A stretch of DNA of 64,000 nucleotides from Thermococcus litoralis DSM 5473 (GTDB taxonomy: Archaea; Methanobacteriota_B; Thermococci; Thermococcales; Thermococcaceae). The stretch lies in NCBI RefSeq assembly GCF_000246985.2, contig NC_022084.1, forward strand, positions 2,133,224-2,197,223, given 5' to 3'. Positions 1-8,173 of this stretch are shown one piece after another (the first letter of the stretch is position 1; each line of letters opens with the position of its first letter). Made by a program: the position numbers and the translations under genes. The notes under the pieces were generated by a model. That model was not told the DNA's origin and ran no database searches. It saw only the letters and a program-made list of their open reading frames with translations.

Positions 1-134
1 ATAAGAACATAAACTTCAGCCTTTGAAAGCTCCCTGCCAATTTCCTTAAGGACTTCTGCAAGCTTTCTCGTCTCCTCGTCCTCTGGCTTGAGAACAGGGT
101 TTCCATGAGGCATCATAGCTGCACTAATTAACAT
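1..134 (-). CDS. Extradiol (LigB/DODA-type) dioxygenase-family protein, N-terminal part only
   Basis: The reading frame starts at ATG 134 and runs off the window edge. It encodes MLISAAMMPHGNPVLKP and then a charged helix. The MPHGNP segment near the N-terminus resembles class III extradiol dioxygenase (LigB) family proteins, where this His sits at the metal site. Many archaeal members have no proven ring-cleavage substrate. The SD AGGTGG lies in the last codons of the threonine synthase gene just upstream, so the two genes are probably cotranscribed. Only about 44 residues are visible, so the family call is tentative. Confidence 0.5.
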   Translation of the reverse strand, partial: MLISAAMMPHGNPVLKPEDEETRKLAEVLKEIGRELSKAEVYVL

Positions 135-138
135 TGCA

Positions 139-1290
139 TCACCACCTAAAACATTCCTCAAGGGATTCTAAAGAACATTCTTCTACTTTTGGAGCTTCAA
201 TGTGGCTTAAAGTCTTTAATCCAGCCCCGGTGAGAATGCTAACGACCTTCGCTCCTTCTTTAATGACGCCTCTTTCTCTGAGCTTTCTTATTGCACTAAC
301 TCCTGTTGCAGAGGCAGGCTGAACAAAGAGACCTTCTCTGCCAAGGGCTCTCTGTGCTTCTAGTATTTCCCCATCTCTAACGGTAACGCATAGCCCGTCA
401 AGTTCTCTCAAACGTCTCAGCACTGCGTTCCCGCTTGGCGGGTAGGGATTTTCTATGGCGTGGGCTATTGTGTGCGGGCTCTCAAACCTCTCTATTCTAT
501 CTTTTCCACTGTTGAAGGCTTTGCATATCGGGGAACAGCCTTCTGCTTGAACCACCACAAAACGAGGGAGGTTTTCAATTAACCCACTCTCTTTAAGTTC
601 TAAAAATCCCTTCACAATCCCTCTAAACAGGCCTCCTGAGGAAGTGGGAATCACTACGTAGTCTGGAGTTATTTCCTCAATTATTTCGAAGCTTATACTC
701 TTATAACCCTCAATCCTAAAGGGATCGTCCGAGTTTATGAAGTATATACCCTTTTTCTGGCCTATTTCAAGGCTTTTGTAATAGAGCTCCCCGTAATCTC
801 CATGAACTTTGATGATTTTTGCTCCATAAACTTCTAAAGCTTTGAGTTTTTCTTCTGCTATCGTCGATGAAACGAGGATGTACGTTTCGAGTCCAGCATA
901 TGCCCCATAAGCGGCCACACTTGCCGCCATATTACCCGTTGAGACCGTACCAATCTTTTCAAACCCCAGCTGAAGAGCCCTATGAATGCCGAGATAAGTC
1001 CCCCTGTCCTTAAAGCTCCACGTGGGATTTGTGGTCTCGTTTTTGAGATAAAGTTTAACTCCAAGCTCCTTTGAGAGCTTTTTTGCCTTTGTTAGTGGGG
1101 TGTCCCCCTCTCCAAGACTTAGCTCTGGCTTGAGGTCAAATGGGAAAAATCCGGAGAATCTCTCCCAAACTCTTCTCCCTATTCCGGGAACGCTCTTGAA
1201 AAGTTCAAGCTCCAAGGGTTCTCCGCACTCACACCTTTGATATGGCTTTCTCAGAGAGTACCCTCTCCCGCATGCAGTACATTTCAGCAT
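139..1290 (-). CDS. thrC: Threonine synthase
   Basis: PLP-dependent conversion of O-phosphohomoserine to threonine. The N-terminus has a zinc-ribbon-like CTACG...CECG cluster, typical of archaeal threonine synthases. The PLP lysine lies in TWSFKDRG and the phosphate/substrate loop in STGNMAAS, with SSGGL and a C-terminal LTGAGL further on. ATG 1290 is chosen over ATG 1317 because GGAGGTGA lies six bases before it; the earlier start would also overlap the agmatinase stop. It forms a minus-strand run with the agmatinase upstream and the dioxygenase-like gene downstream. Confidence 0.9.
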   Translation of the reverse strand: MLKCTACGRGYSLRKPYQRCECGEPLELELFKSVPGIGRRVWERFSGFFPFDLKPELSLGEGDTPLTKAKKLSKELGVKLYLKNETTNPTWSFKDRGTYLGIHRALQLGFEKIGTVSTGNMAASVAAYGAYAGLETYILVSSTIAEEKLKALEVYGAKIIKVHGDYGELYYKSLEIGQKKGIYFINSDDPFRIEGYKSISFEIIEEITPDYVVIPTSSGGLFRGIVKGFLELKESGLIENLPRFVVVQAEGCSPICKAFNSGKDRIERFESPHTIAHAIENPYPPSGNAVLRRLRELDGLCVTVRDGEILEAQRALGREGLFVQPASATGVSAIRKLRERGVIKEGAKVVSILTGAGLKTLSHIEAPKVEECSLESLEECFRW

Positions 1291-1313
1291 GAATTCACCT
1301 CCAACATGCACCG

Positions 1314-2150
1314 TCATTTGGTTTTTGCGGCTTTCCCCAGAACTTCCCTTATTATCTTTGCAGCAGCAAAAGCACTTATACCTTTGTAATCGTACTTAGG
1401 ATTGAGCTCCACAATGTCAAAGGCAATTATTTCCACGTTCAAGCTCTTTATTACCTCGACAAGCTCCCTCGTGCTTAGACCTCCAGGCTCAGGATTTCCC
1501 ACGCCAGGGGCAAAGGCCGGATCTAGGACGTCCATATCAAACGAAAGGTATGCTTTTTCGAATGGAACTTGGATCACTGGGGAACGATAAATCCCCGATG
1601 CAGAGATTATTTTTACTCCATGCTCCTTTGCAAATTCGACCTGTTCTCTTGTAGGTGCCCTCACACCAATTTGGACAACGTTCTCCCCTTTTACCCAGCC
1701 CTCCTCTATCAATCGCCTTACCGTGCAGGCGTGGGAGTATTCATCGCCATCGTATTCTGGGTACATATCTGGATGAGCATCAAAGTAAATCAAGCCGAAA
1801 TCCTCGTTTGAGGCTTCTTTAATCGCCTTAAAAGTTGCATAGGTTATAGAATGATCTCCACCTAGAAAAAGGAAGAGTTCTCCATTATAATGCTTCCTAA
1901 CTATTGCGTTAACCTTTTCAACTAGCTCCTCGAAGGTGTCCGCCTTGATATCACCTAAATCCTTGTAACTCCAATGTTCAGTCAGATTTACTAACTCTTC
2001 ATTAAAGCTGTTGTAAAGCTCCTCGGAAGTTGCCTCCCTTATGGCTCTTGGCCCTTCAGCGCAACCTCTTCTGAAGGAAGAGGAGTTATCCCATGGAATC
2101 CCGAGGATGTAGAGGTTTGGTTTTTTAGATGAAGGGATTCCAAAAAGCAT
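1314..2150 (-). CDS. speB: Agmatinase / ureohydrolase (arginase family)
   Basis: Mn-dependent ureohydrolase. Metal-binding motifs are visible: GGDHS, DAHPDM and SFDMDVLDPAFAPG, followed by the conserved GGLSTREL. In Thermococcus kodakarensis the homologue is known to act on N1-aminopropylagmatine to make spermidine, so a polyamine role is likely here; this is family knowledge. At 278 aa it has a normal length. It begins directly after the stop of the MetRS-beta-like gene and ends just before threonine synthase, which suggests one transcript. Confidence 0.88.
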   Translation of the reverse strand: MLFGIPSSKKPNLYILGIPWDNSSSFRRGCAEGPRAIREATSEELYNSFNEELVNLTEHWSYKDLGDIKADTFEELVEKVNAIVRKHYNGELFLFLGGDHSITYATFKAIKEASNEDFGLIYFDAHPDMYPEYDGDEYSHACTVRRLIEEGWVKGENVVQIGVRAPTREQVEFAKEHGVKIISASGIYRSPVIQVPFEKAYLSFDMDVLDPAFAPGVGNPEPGGLSTRELVEVIKSLNVEIIAFDIVELNPKYDYKGISAFAAAKIIREVLGKAAKTK

Positions 2151-2480
2151 CTACCACACCTTCGTTCCTATTGGAACTTCATCCGGAACTGGTAAAAGGT
2201 AAACTTTGCCATCTTCGCTCTCGGCAACTATAAGCATTCCTTGGCTCTCAACACCTGAAAGCTTTTTGGGCTTCAGGTTTAAGACGAAAATAAACTTTTT
2301 TCCTTCAAGATCCTCGGGAGTGTATTGATCAGCTAAACCAGTTATTATAGTCCTCTGCTCACTTCCAAAGTCCACTTCGAGTTTTATGAGCTTCTTAGTT
2401 CTCTTCAGCTTTTCAGCTCTCTTAACGAGGCCCACCCTAAGGTCAAACTTCCAGAATTCATTGACATCATAAAGCTCCAT
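2151..2480 (-). CDS. Methionyl-tRNA synthetase beta subunit-like tRNA-binding protein (Trbp111/MetG-C OB fold)
   Basis: A single OB-fold tRNA-binding domain of 109 aa. FDLRVGLV opens the fold, and NLKPKKLSGVESQGMLI is the signature of the C-terminal dimer/tRNA-binding domain of MetRS and of free Trbp111-type proteins. Archaea often encode it as a separate gene. ATG 2480 has GGTG six bases upstream. The longer frame to 2546 would overlap the transporter gene, so it is not preferred. The stop abuts the agmatinase start. Confidence 0.85.
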   Translation of the reverse strand: MELYDVNEFWKFDLRVGLVKRAEKLKRTKKLIKLEVDFGSEQRTIITGLADQYTPEDLEGKKFIFVLNLKPKKLSGVESQGMLIVAESEDGKVYLLPVPDEVPIGTKVW

Positions 2481-2514
2481 AAATTTCACCACAAAAAATT
2501 GGGGAAGCGAATAT

Positions 2515-3828
2515 TTAGGCTTTGTGCTGGGAGGAAGCATCTGCACTAAACTTCAAAATGATAAAAATGCTGAGAAGTATTAAGAGGGAAGCAAGAAGGA
2601 AGTCTGCAAAGAATCCCCCTGCTTTCACGATAAATCCGCTCAATATACTTCCGATGATAGCACCGAGAGAACTTATCAGGTTATAAAAGCCCATCATTGC
2701 CCCTTTTTCTTTCTCTTTCGCAAGCTTAGAGATTATTGAAGTCGTTGATATGCCTATGTATGCCCATGAATAGCCAGCCAGTGCATAGGAGACGAAGGCG
2801 TAGAGTTTAAATACCGCTCCAGTTTGAGATAAGCCGAGCAGAATAAGGGAAAAGCCAAAGCTTCTTATGCTCAATCCCCTAAGGAGAGAAGCTTTTCCAC
2901 CTCTTCTCTCGGTGTGTATTCCGGCTTTCATATACATGTAGGCTGCTATTGATGAGTTTAGAACAGCAGCTAGATATATCTCGGACGTGCTAACATTGCG
3001 GGATTTTAACAGGACTGGGAATTGTGAAAAATATAACATCGCTCCTACCCAGAAGAGGATTGAGGCAAGATAAAACTCCTTAAACTCCAAAAATCTTGTG
3101 AGAGCTCGCTTGTTGTACTCGGGCAGGTGAATCATGATGTTTGGCAGATACCTAAACTTTTCGACAATGTAGTTTGCATAAACTCCCAGACTCTTTCTCT
3201 CAATCCTAAACGGGGCTTCTTGAATCCACTTAACTCCCAAAACAATCGAAGGAATATTAACAACAGCAAAAACTACAAGAAGTTGTCTAATACTTAGAAA
3301 ATAAGCTAGGAAAAACCCCAGAATAAGTCCAATAACCCACGCCCAACCACCTATCTCGTTGAACTTCGCAATCCCGTAGTCGAGTTGCTTTTTCTTTAGG
3401 ACTCTTGCAATAAGTATAACGGGAATTGGAATTGTGGCTGCGATGAAGAAAGAATACAGAAAGTTGAGGACCATTAGCTGAGTAATGCTCCTTGAAAACG
3501 CCATTAGAAACGAGAACAAAGATGTCCCGATAAAGCCCAGTATCAAAAAAGGTTTTCTTTTAAGCATTTTATCTGAGAGCTTTCCCCAAAATACTCCCCC
3601 TATCATTGAGGCAATGCTTCCAATAGCGTTAATTACTCCTACTTCTTGAGCAGATCCACCTGCTTCTAAAGTTAGGAGGGGTATCAGTGTAGAAGTACCA
3701 CCTGTTGAAACCTTGAATGGGACAAATGCGTAAAACCATCTAATCTTGGACTTCTTTGTGTAGGCAAACAGGGCTGAATCTTCGATGGCTCTTAGGGATG
3801 CATTCTCCCTCTTCCGAGAAGCCTTCAT
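2515..3828 (-). CDS. MFS transporter
   Basis: Multi-pass membrane protein of about 437 aa with roughly 12 hydrophobic segments. It has the MFS loop 2-3 type motif GKLSDKMLKRKPF, and a long charged stretch before the second half. The substrate cannot be told from sequence. ATG 3828 is preferred because AAGGTG lies six bases upstream; the in-frame GTG 3837 has no SD. The short acidic gene ends 42 bases upstream on the same strand, so the two probably share a promoter near 4085. Confidence 0.85.
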   Translation of the reverse strand: MKASRKRENASLRAIEDSALFAYTKKSKIRWFYAFVPFKVSTGGTSTLIPLLTLEAGGSAQEVGVINAIGSIASMIGGVFWGKLSDKMLKRKPFLILGFIGTSLFSFLMAFSRSITQLMVLNFLYSFFIAATIPIPVILIARVLKKKQLDYGIAKFNEIGGWAWVIGLILGFFLAYFLSIRQLLVVFAVVNIPSIVLGVKWIQEAPFRIERKSLGVYANYIVEKFRYLPNIMIHLPEYNKRALTRFLEFKEFYLASILFWVGAMLYFSQFPVLLKSRNVSTSEIYLAAVLNSSIAAYMYMKAGIHTERRGGKASLLRGLSIRSFGFSLILLGLSQTGAVFKLYAFVSYALAGYSWAYIGISTTSIISKLAKEKEKGAMMGFYNLISSLGAIIGSILSGFIVKAGGFFADFLLASLLILLSIFIILKFSADASSQHKA

Positions 3829-3870
3829 TGGGGACACCTTAAAGTAATGAAAGAAGAAGAGAAGAGCAGT

Positions 3871-4032
3871 TCACCAGTCTTCATCTTCGTCCCAGTCTTC
3901 CTCCTCCCATTCCTCTTCATCCCAATCTTCTTCGAACTCTTCATCGAAGTCCTCATCAAACTCTTCTTCCTCTTTTACCAATGGCTCCTCCTCGTAGTCC
4001 TCTACCTTCTTCTTTTTCTTTGGGGGTTGCAT
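3871..4032 (-). CDS. Small highly acidic protein (53 aa)
   Basis: ATG 4032 is preceded by GGAGGTG at ideal spacing. The product starts MQPPKKKKK and then is almost entirely Asp/Glu with four Trp in DW/EW pairs, ending DEDEDW. The lysine head followed by an acidic tail suggests an intrinsically disordered protein that could bind a basic partner. No family is recognised. It precedes the MFS transporter and has its own TATA and a 5'UTR hairpin, so translation is well supported. The opposite strand carries a long open frame that is only the complement of this repetitive GA-rich stretch. Confidence 0.8.
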   Translation of the reverse strand: MQPPKKKKKVEDYEEEPLVKEEEEFDEDFDEEFEEDWDEEEWEEEDWDEDEDW

Positions 4033-4045
4033 GTTTGACACCTCC

Positions 4046-4061
4046 CGCCCCTCTCGGGGCG
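4046..4061 (-). promoter_or_regulatory. 5'UTR hairpin with GAGA tetraloop before the acidic-protein SD
   Basis: Read on the minus strand, CGCCCC-GAGA-GGGGCG forms a perfect 6-bp GC stem closed by a GNRA-type tetraloop. The stem ends directly before the GGAGGTG ribosome binding site of the 53-aa gene. It could stabilise the transcript or present the SD. Confidence 0.55.
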
Positions 4062-4077
4062 TTATATACAGAGATCA

Positions 4078-4095
4078 TGGGTTTATAAACTTTTC
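4078..4095 (-). promoter_or_regulatory. BRE/TATA promoter for the acidic protein-MFS operon
   Basis: On the minus strand GAAAAG followed by TTTATAAAC is a good archaeal BRE plus TATA box, about 55 bases upstream of ATG 4032. Transcription would start near 4060 and include the GAGA hairpin. Confidence 0.55.
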
Positions 4096-4180
4096 GTCAT
4101 GGTTTCTCGGTTCTCATTCAAGATCTAAAAATATTAGGGCTGTATAACAATGTTAATTAGATATAACAGCCATACCTGGG

Positions 4181-4196
4181 AGAAAGGTTTATATAC
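4181..4196 (+). promoter_or_regulatory. BRE/TATA promoter for the PLP-DUF1611 operon
   Basis: AGAAAGG followed by TTTATATA is a strong BRE/TATA pair. It predicts a start near 4217 and a leader of about 95 bases. A second weaker TATA-like stretch (GTATAAAAA near 4253) lies closer to the gene. GGCTGT at 4138-4143 and ACAGCC at 4166-4171 form an inverted pair just upstream that could be an operator. Confidence 0.55.
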
Positions 4197-4311
4197 CCTT
4201 AACCAACTTTAGAATGGCTAATATCCATAATACAAGGGCTGAATAAGCGTAGAGTATAAAAATCCAAATTTGAGCCCTCAAATTCAAAAATAGGCGGATT
4301 TGGTGTGGGAA

Positions 4312-5214
4312 ATGGAGACAGAACTGAACTCTGATGAATCCCCCCTATTAAGGGCAATAAGCCTAGAGGAGAAATTGCGGATTTCGAAAATCTATCTAAA
4401 ACTCGAAGCGGCAAATCCAACAAAAACACACAAAGACAGGATCGCAAAGGCACACGTTAAACGGGCAAAAGCCCTCGGCTTTTCTGGGATTACTGTGGGA
4501 ACCTGTGGTAATTACGGGACATCTATAGCATATTTTGCAGAAAAAGAGGGACTAAGAGCCGTGATCTTTATTCCAAGGCACTATGAAAACTCAAGAGTGG
4601 AAGAAATGAAAAGGCATGGGGCAGAGGTTATATTTGTGGACGGGCCATATGAGTCAGCAGTCTTTATGAGCAAAACTTTTGCAGCAACTATGAATTATTA
4701 CGATGCAAACCCGGGATCGCAACCCATGATAGATTACGAAGCTTATTCCCTCATTTCAAAAGAAATTCTCAAAGAAATTGAGCCATATGCAGTCTTTGTT
4801 CCCGTAGGAAACGGTTCCACTCTAGTGGGGGTTTACTATGGTTTCAAAAAATATGGAAAGATGCCAAAAATCATTGGAGTTACAACAAGCTACGGAAATC
4901 AAATACTGAACGCATTTTATACCGGTAGTATGGAAGAAGTTAGAGACTTCGTTGAAACTCATCTTAATGAACCCCTTGTCTCATCGATATCCTTTGATCT
5001 TCAAAATGCCCTTGAAGCTGTAAAAGCATCGAAAGGGTATGTTTTTGGTTTTACCGATGATACAGCCTTAAAATATGCCAAGATTTTGGAAATGAGTGAG
5101 AGGATAAAGGTTCTCCCAGCCTCTGCCCTAACTTTAGCCGGGCTTGTTAAGTTTGTTAGAAAATTCGGTGTAAATAACGAGAATTTCGTCCTGCTCCTTA
5201 CTGGAGGGGTTTGA
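4312..5214 (+). CDS. PLP-dependent threonine synthase/dehydratase-like enzyme
   Basis: A fold-type II PLP enzyme of 300 aa. The Schiff-base Lys is in NPTKTHKDR, the substrate loop in GTCGNYGTS, the phosphate-binding glycines in VPVGNGST, and it ends LLLTGGV. It is much shorter than ThrC at 139-1290 and lacks the zinc-ribbon N-terminus, so it is a separate family; serine/threonine-type beta-elimination or replacement chemistry is expected but the substrate is unknown. ATG 4312 is chosen because GGTG lies six bases before it; upstream TTG and GTG codons lack an SD. It is first in a four-gene coupled operon with a DUF1611 protein, a MurL-like protein and a GNAT. Confidence 0.8.
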   Translation: METELNSDESPLLRAISLEEKLRISKIYLKLEAANPTKTHKDRIAKAHVKRAKALGFSGITVGTCGNYGTSIAYFAEKEGLRAVIFIPRHYENSRVEEMKRHGAEVIFVDGPYESAVFMSKTFAATMNYYDANPGSQPMIDYEAYSLISKEILKEIEPYAVFVPVGNGSTLVGVYYGFKKYGKMPKIIGVTTSYGNQILNAFYTGSMEEVRDFVETHLNEPLVSSISFDLQNALEAVKASKGYVFGFTDDTALKYAKILEMSERIKVLPASALTLAGLVKFVRKFGVNNENFVLLLTGGV

Positions 5215-5216
5215 AA

Positions 5217-6314
5217 ATGAAGAAAGCCTTGATTCTTGCGGAAGGAAGGTACAAAACGACCGATGGAAAGACTGCCCATGGGTTGGTTAGATACTCTAAG
5301 AGGTTTAAGATTGTGGGGGTAATAGATTCCACTTTGGCTGGAAAGGACGCTGGAGAAGTCTTGGATGGAATACCCCGCAACATTCCCATCTACGGAAGCT
5401 TCGAGGAAGCAGTTGCAGAGAATCCCGATGTCAAGTACCTCATAATTGGAGTGGCAACCCCTGGCGGATATTTGCCTCCGATCTACAGGGAGATTATAAA
5501 AAAGGCAATAAAAAGAAGGATGAACATAGTTAATGGTCTCCACAACTTTCTCAGCGACGATCCCGAATTTTCTCGCCTAGCCAAGAGGTACAAAGTTCAG
5601 CTGATAGATGTAAGGAAGATATACAGAGACCTAAAGATTCCTTTCACAGGAAAAATTGAGGAAGTCAAAGCCATAAAAGTTGCCGTACTGGGGACTGATG
5701 GTGCAATAGGCAAAAGAACCACCGCGATAATGCTTCATGAGGCATTCAAGCACTTTGGAAAGAAGAGCGTTTTTGTGGCAATGGGACAGACCGGGTGGAT
5801 GCAAGGGGCAAAATACTGCATAGTAATGGACTCAATAGTAAACGACTTCGTTGCAGGGGCTATTGAGGACGTTATCTGGAGAGCTTGGAAAGAAGAAAAT
5901 CCGGATGTTATTGTTACACACGGAGAGGGTTCTCTCCTCCACCCAGCTTATCCAGGTGGATTTGAGTTAATAGCCTCAGGTAGACCGGACTACATTGTGC
6001 TCCAACATGCCCCGGCAAGAAGATTTTTCGATGACTTCCCCCAGTACGAGATTCCACCCTTGGAGAGGTACATACAGCTGATTGAACTCCTCTCCGGTAA
6101 AAAACCGATAGCTATCACAATAAACTCTGAAAGACTCACGAAGGAAGAGGCTCTTCAAAAAGCAAGAGAGATAGAAGCAACTTACGGAATTCTAACGAGA
6201 GTACCTCTATATGAAGGTGTCGAAGACATAGTTAAGGCAATTCTTGAAGACGCAGAACGCCTAAAAGCAGTGACCCAGCAAGAGGTGGCTGCAAATGCCT
6301 CTCAAATGCTTTGA
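5217..6314 (+). CDS. DUF1611 family protein (DgcN-like)
   Basis: About 365 aa in two parts. The N-terminal Rossmann-like half contains GVIDSTLAGKDAGEVLDG and a nucleotide-fold strand VKYLIIGVATPGG. The C-terminal half has the P-loop-like GTDGAIGKRTT, typical of DUF1611, and GEGSLLHPAYPG. One DUF1611 member, DgcN, is described as a D-glutamate N-acetyltransferase; other members are uncharacterised. ATG 5217 has GGAGGGG upstream, two bases after the PLP-gene stop. The 3' end overlaps the next gene by 20 bases, indicating translational coupling. Confidence 0.82.
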   Translation: MKKALILAEGRYKTTDGKTAHGLVRYSKRFKIVGVIDSTLAGKDAGEVLDGIPRNIPIYGSFEEAVAENPDVKYLIIGVATPGGYLPPIYREIIKKAIKRRMNIVNGLHNFLSDDPEFSRLAKRYKVQLIDVRKIYRDLKIPFTGKIEEVKAIKVAVLGTDGAIGKRTTAIMLHEAFKHFGKKSVFVAMGQTGWMQGAKYCIVMDSIVNDFVAGAIEDVIWRAWKEENPDVIVTHGEGSLLHPAYPGGFELIASGRPDYIVLQHAPARRFFDDFPQYEIPPLERYIQLIELLSGKKPIAITINSERLTKEEALQKAREIEATYGILTRVPLYEGVEDIVKAILEDAERLKAVTQQEVAANASQML

Positions 6315-7728
6315 TTACATATCCATTGAAAAGCCAAAGCTCTCTTCTCGGAGGATTTCCTCCGTTTATACAATTTCTATTGATGGAAATGAGGAAAAAT
6401 TTAGGCTCATTCACACCTACGAAGAAAAAATTCCCAGAAATGAAGTCTTCGCAAAGCTTATGGTCATAACTCCAGCGATAAACTACGCTCTCTTCACCCC
6501 AGAAATTTCCTTTAACTTTTCCCTTGATCCAAGAGACCTGCAGTTCTTCAAGGATATGATGGAGCTTACTGCAAATGATATCCTTGTGAACAGGATATAC
6601 AGGAGGACAGGATTTGTCAGGGAAGAGTTCATCCCCAAAGAGATAAAACCGCAGCCTTTAGCGGAGGTTGTCCCGGAAAGAGTCGAAGAGGAAGAGGCAG
6701 AACTCACTCCCGACTACAACAAATGCGCTGTAATGCTTAGTGGTGGAAAGGAGAGCCTTCTCACCTATGGGCTTATGAAGGAAATAGGGTGTGAAGTTTA
6801 TCCATTCTTCTTCAATGAGTCCGGCGGGCACTGGAAAGTCGCCCTAACAGCGTACAAGTGGTTCAAGGAGCAGGAGCCAAACACCAAGAAAGTGTGGAGC
6901 AACGTGGACAGGCTCTACACATTTATAGAAAAGCACATGAAGATACTCCAAAACGTTGGGAAGCCAAAGGCTGAGGTATATCCGATAAGGCTATTCTTCT
7001 TTGAGCATTACGTCTTCTCATTCCTGCCATTAATTGAAAAGTACAGCATAGGAAACGTTTTGTTGGGCAACGAATATGACGACCCGAGGGGGCTTACTTA
7101 TGAGTTCCATGGGATACCTCACTTTTATGCCGTCCTCGACCAGAGCCAGTTCTTCGACAAGTATATGACGAGATGGTTCGCCGAGAGGGGTTTAAATATA
7201 AGGCAGTGGTCTGCCGTAAGACCAATAACGGGACTTATCGTTGAGAGAATCCTCTACAACCGTTATCCGGAGCTCTTTAAACTCCAGAGGAGCTGTCACT
7301 CAGTTCATAAGGAAGGCGGAGATTATGTGCCCTGTGGCACGTGCTTCAAGTGCAACGGCATACAAACATTCTTGCTGGCTAATGGAATAGATCCCCAGCT
7401 AATTAAATACAAACCGCACCACATAGAGACGCTTCCAAAGAGGATAGCAGAAGGAAAAGTTAGACTTGACGAGGATGAACTCCTACACTCGCTCTATCTG
7501 ATAAAGCAGAGAAAACCCGATTTTCCCCTCAGCGGGGGGAGGAGAGACCACGTGGAGATGCTCCACTTCGATGACAGAAATTCCCTCTTCGACAACATCC
7601 CTCTGGAGTTCAGAGAGAGGATATACTCAATATTCGAGCAGTATACAAGGGGTTATGCCTACCTAAAGGAAGGCAAATGGGTTGAAATAACAAGGGAGGA
7701 GGCGCTCCATGGAGTACACGATAGTTGA
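6295..7728 (+). CDS. PP-loop ATPase-like protein resembling MurL peptide epimerase
   Basis: 477 aa. A beta-rich N-terminus is followed by the PP-loop-like SGGKES near residue 150, then GNEYDD, then WSAVRPITGLIVERIL, then a Cys cluster SCHS...CGTCFKCNGIQTF. From memory these occur in the same order as in bacterial MurL (UDP-MurNAc-L-Ala-L-Glu epimerase), which uses ATP to epimerise a terminal glutamate. Thermococcales have no murein, so a different substrate is expected. GAGGTGG lies before ATG 6295. The gene overlaps DUF1611 upstream and the GNAT gene downstream by 20 bases each. The epimerase role is inference. Confidence 0.65.
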   Translation: MPLKCFDYISIEKPKLSSRRISSVYTISIDGNEEKFRLIHTYEEKIPRNEVFAKLMVITPAINYALFTPEISFNFSLDPRDLQFFKDMMELTANDILVNRIYRRTGFVREEFIPKEIKPQPLAEVVPERVEEEEAELTPDYNKCAVMLSGGKESLLTYGLMKEIGCEVYPFFFNESGGHWKVALTAYKWFKEQEPNTKKVWSNVDRLYTFIEKHMKILQNVGKPKAEVYPIRLFFFEHYVFSFLPLIEKYSIGNVLLGNEYDDPRGLTYEFHGIPHFYAVLDQSQFFDKYMTRWFAERGLNIRQWSAVRPITGLIVERILYNRYPELFKLQRSCHSVHKEGGDYVPCGTCFKCNGIQTFLLANGIDPQLIKYKPHHIETLPKRIAEGKVRLDEDELLHSLYLIKQRKPDFPLSGGRRDHVEMLHFDDRNSLFDNIPLEFRERIYSIFEQYTRGYAYLKEGKWVEITREEALHGVHDS

Positions 7729-8173
7729 TGGGGAGAGATACCTGGAAGAGATCAAAAAGCTTGACAGGGAAATAAGCTACTCATTCGTTCGCTTTTCCAT
7801 TCCCTATGAGGACTTCGCAAAGAGGCACGAAGAACTCTTTAGGGAACTTCTTTCACATGGAGAGCACAAGTTCTTCGCAGCCCTCGATGAGAAAGGAAAG
7901 CTACTGGGCCATGTCTGGGTTTGTTTGACCCTTGATACTGTGGATTACGTTAAAATAGCCTATATCTACGACATTGAAGTTATTAAAAAGGCAAGAGGGC
8001 TTGGAATCGGTTCAGCCCTTTTAAGAAGAGCTGAAGCATGGGCAAGAGAGAAGGGAGCAAAGAAAGTTGTACTTAGGGTGGAAGTTGATAACCCTGCAGT
8101 AAAATGGTACGAAGAACGAGGGTATCAAGCAAGAGCACTTATAATGGAGAAATTGTTAGATGTCAAAAATTAA
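7709..8173 (+). CDS. GNAT family N-acetyltransferase
   Basis: 154 aa. The acetyl-CoA loop motif is ARGLGIGSALL, followed by the typical RVEVDNPAVKWYEERGYQ C-terminal motif. Spacing and domain length fit RimI-type small GNATs, but the substrate is unknown. It is the last gene of the PLP-DUF1611-MurL-like operon, overlapping the preceding gene by 20 bases. Its 3' end overlaps the convergent nitrilase gene by 18 bases. An acetylation step in the operon's pathway is a reasonable inference. Confidence 0.85.
   Translation: MEYTIVDGERYLEEIKKLDREISYSFVRFSIPYEDFAKRHEELFRELLSHGEHKFFAALDEKGKLLGHVWVCLTLDTVDYVKIAYIYDIEVIKKARGLGIGSALLRRAEAWAREKGAKKVVLRVEVDNPAVKWYEERGYQARALIMEKLLDVKN

Noticed and set aside
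3847-4038. Open plus-strand frame rich in Phe/Leu
   Set aside because: It is the complement of the GA-rich acidic gene on the minus strand, which has the SD and promoter; the hydrophobic translation is an artefact of CTT/TTC codons.
4214-4246. 10-codon ORF in the leader of the PLP operon as a possible attenuator peptide
   Set aside because: No SD and no run of a regulatory amino acid; coupled leader-peptide attenuation is not expected from this sequence.
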